Shown: positions 5,027-6,905 of the stretch, piece by piece
Position numbering within the stretch: the stretch's first letter is position 1
How the letters are laid out: the number at the start of each line of letters is the position of its first letter
Assembly: GCA_021807465.1 (NCBI GenBank)
Contig: JAKBCX010000081.1
Coordinates: forward strand, 1 to 6,905
Length of the DNA: 6,905 nucleotides
Source: Pseudomonadota bacterium
GTDB taxonomy: Bacteria; Pseudomonadota; Alphaproteobacteria; Acetobacterales; Acetobacteraceae
Direction of reading: 5' to 3'
Notes under the pieces: generated by a model
What the model was told of the DNA's origin: nothing
Databases searched by the model: none
Seen by the model: the letters and a program-made list of their open reading frames with translations, nothing else
Program-made: the position numbers and the translations under genes

Positions 5027-6905
5027 CGGCGCCGTTTCTGTTTGGCGGTGGCGGCCTTGGCTTTGCCGGGTGTTTTTTTTGCGTTGCCTTTGGCCGGTTT
5101 GGCTTTGCCCTTGGCGCTTTTGCGTATGCCGCGCGGGGCGGGCGCGCCTGCCAGGCTGAACAGCAGCCCGCCGGTGACGGGCTTGGCTTCCTCCAGCCGC
5201 ACTTCCACCGGCTGCGCCAGCGTGAACACGGCGCGGGAATGGCGGCCGGAGAGGCTCTGGGTGGCCTCGTCATAGCCCCAGTAATCGTCTGGCAGATTCG
5301 CCATGCCCAGAAACCCGCTAGCCCCGCTGTCGTTTAGGGTGACGAATAGACCGAATTTCGTAACCCCCGATACCCGGCCCTGGAACAACTCACCAATGCG
5401 ATGTTGGAGGAACAAAGCAAGGTAACGGTCGGACGAATCGCGCTCGGCCAGCGTGGCGCGGCGTTCGGTGGCGGTAATCTGCTCGGCGATGTCGGAGAAG
5501 GCGGCCAGATCCTCGTCCGCCAGCCCGTCGCGGCCCAGCTTAAGCCCGGTGATGAGCGCGCGGTGGACCAGCAAATCGGCATAGCGGCGGATGGGCGAGG
5601 TGAAATGGGCATAGCGCGCCAATGCCAGGCCGAAATGGCCGATATTCTCGTCGGCATATTCCGCCTGCGATTGCGCGCGCAGCATGGTTTCGTTCACCAG
5701 CGGCGCCTGCGGCGTGCCCTCCACCAGTTTCAGAATCCGGTCCAAATCACGCGGGTGCAGCTGGTCGCCAGCTTTCAATGAAATATCCAGCGTGTGGAGG
5801 AAGGTGCGGAGGTTATCCAGCTTCTCGGGGGCGGGCGGGGCGTGGACCCGGTACATGCAGGGCTGGCGCAGCCGTTCCAGCTCCTCGGCCGCGCATACAT
5901 TGGCGAGGATCATGAATTCCTCGATGAGCTTGTGCGAGGCCAGGCGCGGGCGCGGTGCCACGCTTTGTACCTTGCCGTGCTCGTCCAGCACCACTTTGCG
6001 CTCGGGCAGATCCAAATCCAGCGTGCCGCGCCTGTGGCGGGCTTCGGTCAGGGCGGCGTAGGCGGAGAAGAGATGCTCGAATGATGCCGGTTTTTCCTCG
6101 AACTCCGCCTGGATCTGCTCATAGGTCATGCGCGCGGCGGAGCGCATGAGGCCGCGCCCGAATTTATGGCGCTGCTTGTTGCCATGCACGTCGATGAACA
6201 TTTCCACGAACATGCAGCCGCGATCCTCGCCGGGCATGAGCGAGCACCAGCCATTGGAGAGCGCCTCGGGCAGCATGGGCACCACGCGGTCGGGGAAGTA
6301 GCAGCTATTGCCGCGCATGCGGGCCGCGAGGTCCAGCGCCGAGCCGGGTTTTACGTAATGGGCCACATCGGCAATGGCGACGATGAGGCGGTAGCCATGC
6401 TCCACCGGCTCGGCGAATACGGCATCGTCGTAATCGCGGGCGTCATGGCCGTCTATGGTGATGAGCGGGACATCGCGCAGATCGGTCCGCTTGCCCAGCG
6501 GCACGGGTTTGGCCTTTTCCGCGTCCCGCAGCGCCTCGTCGGGAAATTCCATGGGGATGCCATGCTGGGCGATGGCGATGAGGCTGACCGAGCGCGCATC
6601 GTCCAGCGAACCCAGCCGTTCCTTGATGCGCGCGAGACGCGGGCCGAAGGGTTTGCCAGGCAATGGCTCGGCCCGGACAATTTCACCCTCGATCGCGCCC
6701 TCGCTTTCCGTGCCGGGGACGATCCATTCCGTTTTCTGGCGTTTATCGGTCGGCTCGATTCGCCCGCCCTCGGCAGTGCCGTGGAACACGCCGACAATGC
6801 TGCCCGTATGGCCTGTAACGCGCTTGAGCGTGCGGCCCTCGTATTTATCGCCGCCGATGCGCCGCAGCCGGGCCAGCACTTTCGCGCCCGGCGCCAGGGC
6901 GGCCT
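5023..6905 (-). CDS. rnr: Ribonuclease R, 5' partial
   Basis: RNase R is a cytosolic 3'-to-5' exoribonuclease that degrades structured RNA, including rRNA and mRNA decay products. The frame is open through the right edge, giving 626 visible residues; roughly 120-170 N-terminal residues (helix-turn-helix and the first cold-shock domain) are outside. The GTG at 6879 is internal. Numbering from it: cold-shock-type RNA-binding residues up to about 130; RNB catalytic domain with TIDGHDARDYDDAV (141-154) carrying the Mg2+-binding aspartates; CYFPDRVVPMLPEALSNG (193-210); YRVHAPPAPEKL (343-354); and HFTSPIRRYADLLVHRAL (425-442). An S1 domain covers about 496-577 (GRVSGVTKFGLFVTL), and a Lys/Arg-rich tail follows at 584-618, usual for RNase R and thought to help bind structured RNA. 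The stop overlaps the S41 gene start. A run of eight A lies in the tail. Confidence 0.96.
   Translation of the reverse strand, partial: AALAPGAKVLARLRRIGGDKYEGRTLKRVTGHTGSIVGVFHGTAEGGRIEPTDKRQKTEWIVPGTESEGAIEGEIVRAEPLPGKPFGPRLARIKERLGSLDDARSVSLIAIAQHGIPMEFPDEALRDAEKAKPVPLGKRTDLRDVPLITIDGHDARDYDDAVFAEPVEHGYRLIVAIADVAHYVKPGSALDLAARMRGNSCYFPDRVVPMLPEALSNGWCSLMPGEDRGCMFVEMFIDVHGNKQRHKFGRGLMRSAARMTYEQIQAEFEEKPASFEHLFSAYAALTEARHRRGTLDLDLPERKVVLDEHGKVQSVAPRPRLASHKLIEEFMILANVCAAEELERLRQPCMYRVHAPPAPEKLDNLRTFLHTLDISLKAGDQLHPRDLDRILKLVEGTPQAPLVNETMLRAQSQAEYADENIGHFGLALARYAHFTSPIRRYADLLVHRALITGLKLGRDGLADEDLAAFSDIAEQITATERRATLAERDSSDRYLALFLQHRIGELFQGRVSGVTKFGLFVTLNDSGASGFLGMANLPDDYWGYDEATQSLSGRHSRAVFTLAQPVEVRLEEAKPVTGGLLFSLAGAPAPRGIRKSAKGKAKPAKGNAKKTPGKAKAATAKQKRRR
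5073..5080 (-). other. A8 tract forming a possible -1 slippery site in the rnr tail
   Basis: On the minus strand the codons GCA AAA AAA ACA create A_AAA_AAA in the right phase for -1 slippage, and the run of eight A can also slip during transcription. From here the -1 frame has no stop and passes into the S41 gene, whose GTG lies 16 codons downstream. No strong downstream hairpin or SD-like stimulator is obvious, so function is unproven. Confidence 0.4.

Noticed and set aside
4833..5273. 146-residue Pro/Arg-rich minus-strand frame across the rnr-S41 junction
   Set aside because: Composition is typical of an off-frame reading of GC-rich DNA, and it overlaps two well-supported genes.
5401..6084. 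Plus-strand open frames opposite rnr
   Set aside because: The minus strand here encodes the RNB and S1 domains without interruption; the opposite frames have no family motifs.
1..6905. A novel accessory system (defence, mobile, CRISPR, retron-like)
   Set aside because: All coding space is taken by core genes of cofactor synthesis, translation, RNA decay and proteolysis, and no direct-repeat arrays, integrase, transposase or att-like sites are seen.

Overview
The window is an ordinary housekeeping stretch of a GC-rich Proteobacterium, most likely an alphaproteobacterium and possibly an acetic-acid-bacteria relative. Three things point that way: the gene order ribB-type/ribH/nusB/thiL, an rpmG gene near rnr, and strong G/C preference at third codon positions. 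The taxonomic call is inference; no marker here fixes the genus. I found no mobile element, CRISPR array, defence system, tRNA or rRNA gene, and no clearly new biological system.

Layout. The left half (1-3036) is a plus-strand operon. It holds ribBX (5' end cut by the window edge), ribH, nusB and thiL. The first three are linked by two ATGA stop/start overlaps, and thiL follows after a 64-base gap containing small inverted repeats. RibB and RibH supply and use the four-carbon unit for lumazine, the riboflavin precursor. NusB is a transcription antitermination and rRNA-processing factor. ThiL makes the active cofactor thiamine diphosphate. The GTP cyclohydrolase II-like half of RibBX has lost its zinc and GTP-binding motifs, so a separate RibA must exist elsewhere if the cell makes its own riboflavin.

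The right half is read on the minus strand: rnr (RNase R, 5' end beyond the right edge), an exported S41/PDZ processing peptidase whose GTG start overlaps the rnr stop, and rpmG (ribosomal protein L33, 55 aa). The two operons converge at 3037-3157, a 121-base gap with three hairpin-type signals. One of these is a weak intrinsic-terminator candidate for rpmG.

Points worth a second look: the degenerate RibA domain; a run of eight A in the lysine-rich tail of rnr that forms an A_AAA_AAA slippery site, with the -1 frame open into the S41 gene; an open 31-codon continuation of the S41 frame after its TAG; and a short GGCGCCTT...AGGCGCA inverted element present in both gaps around thiL.
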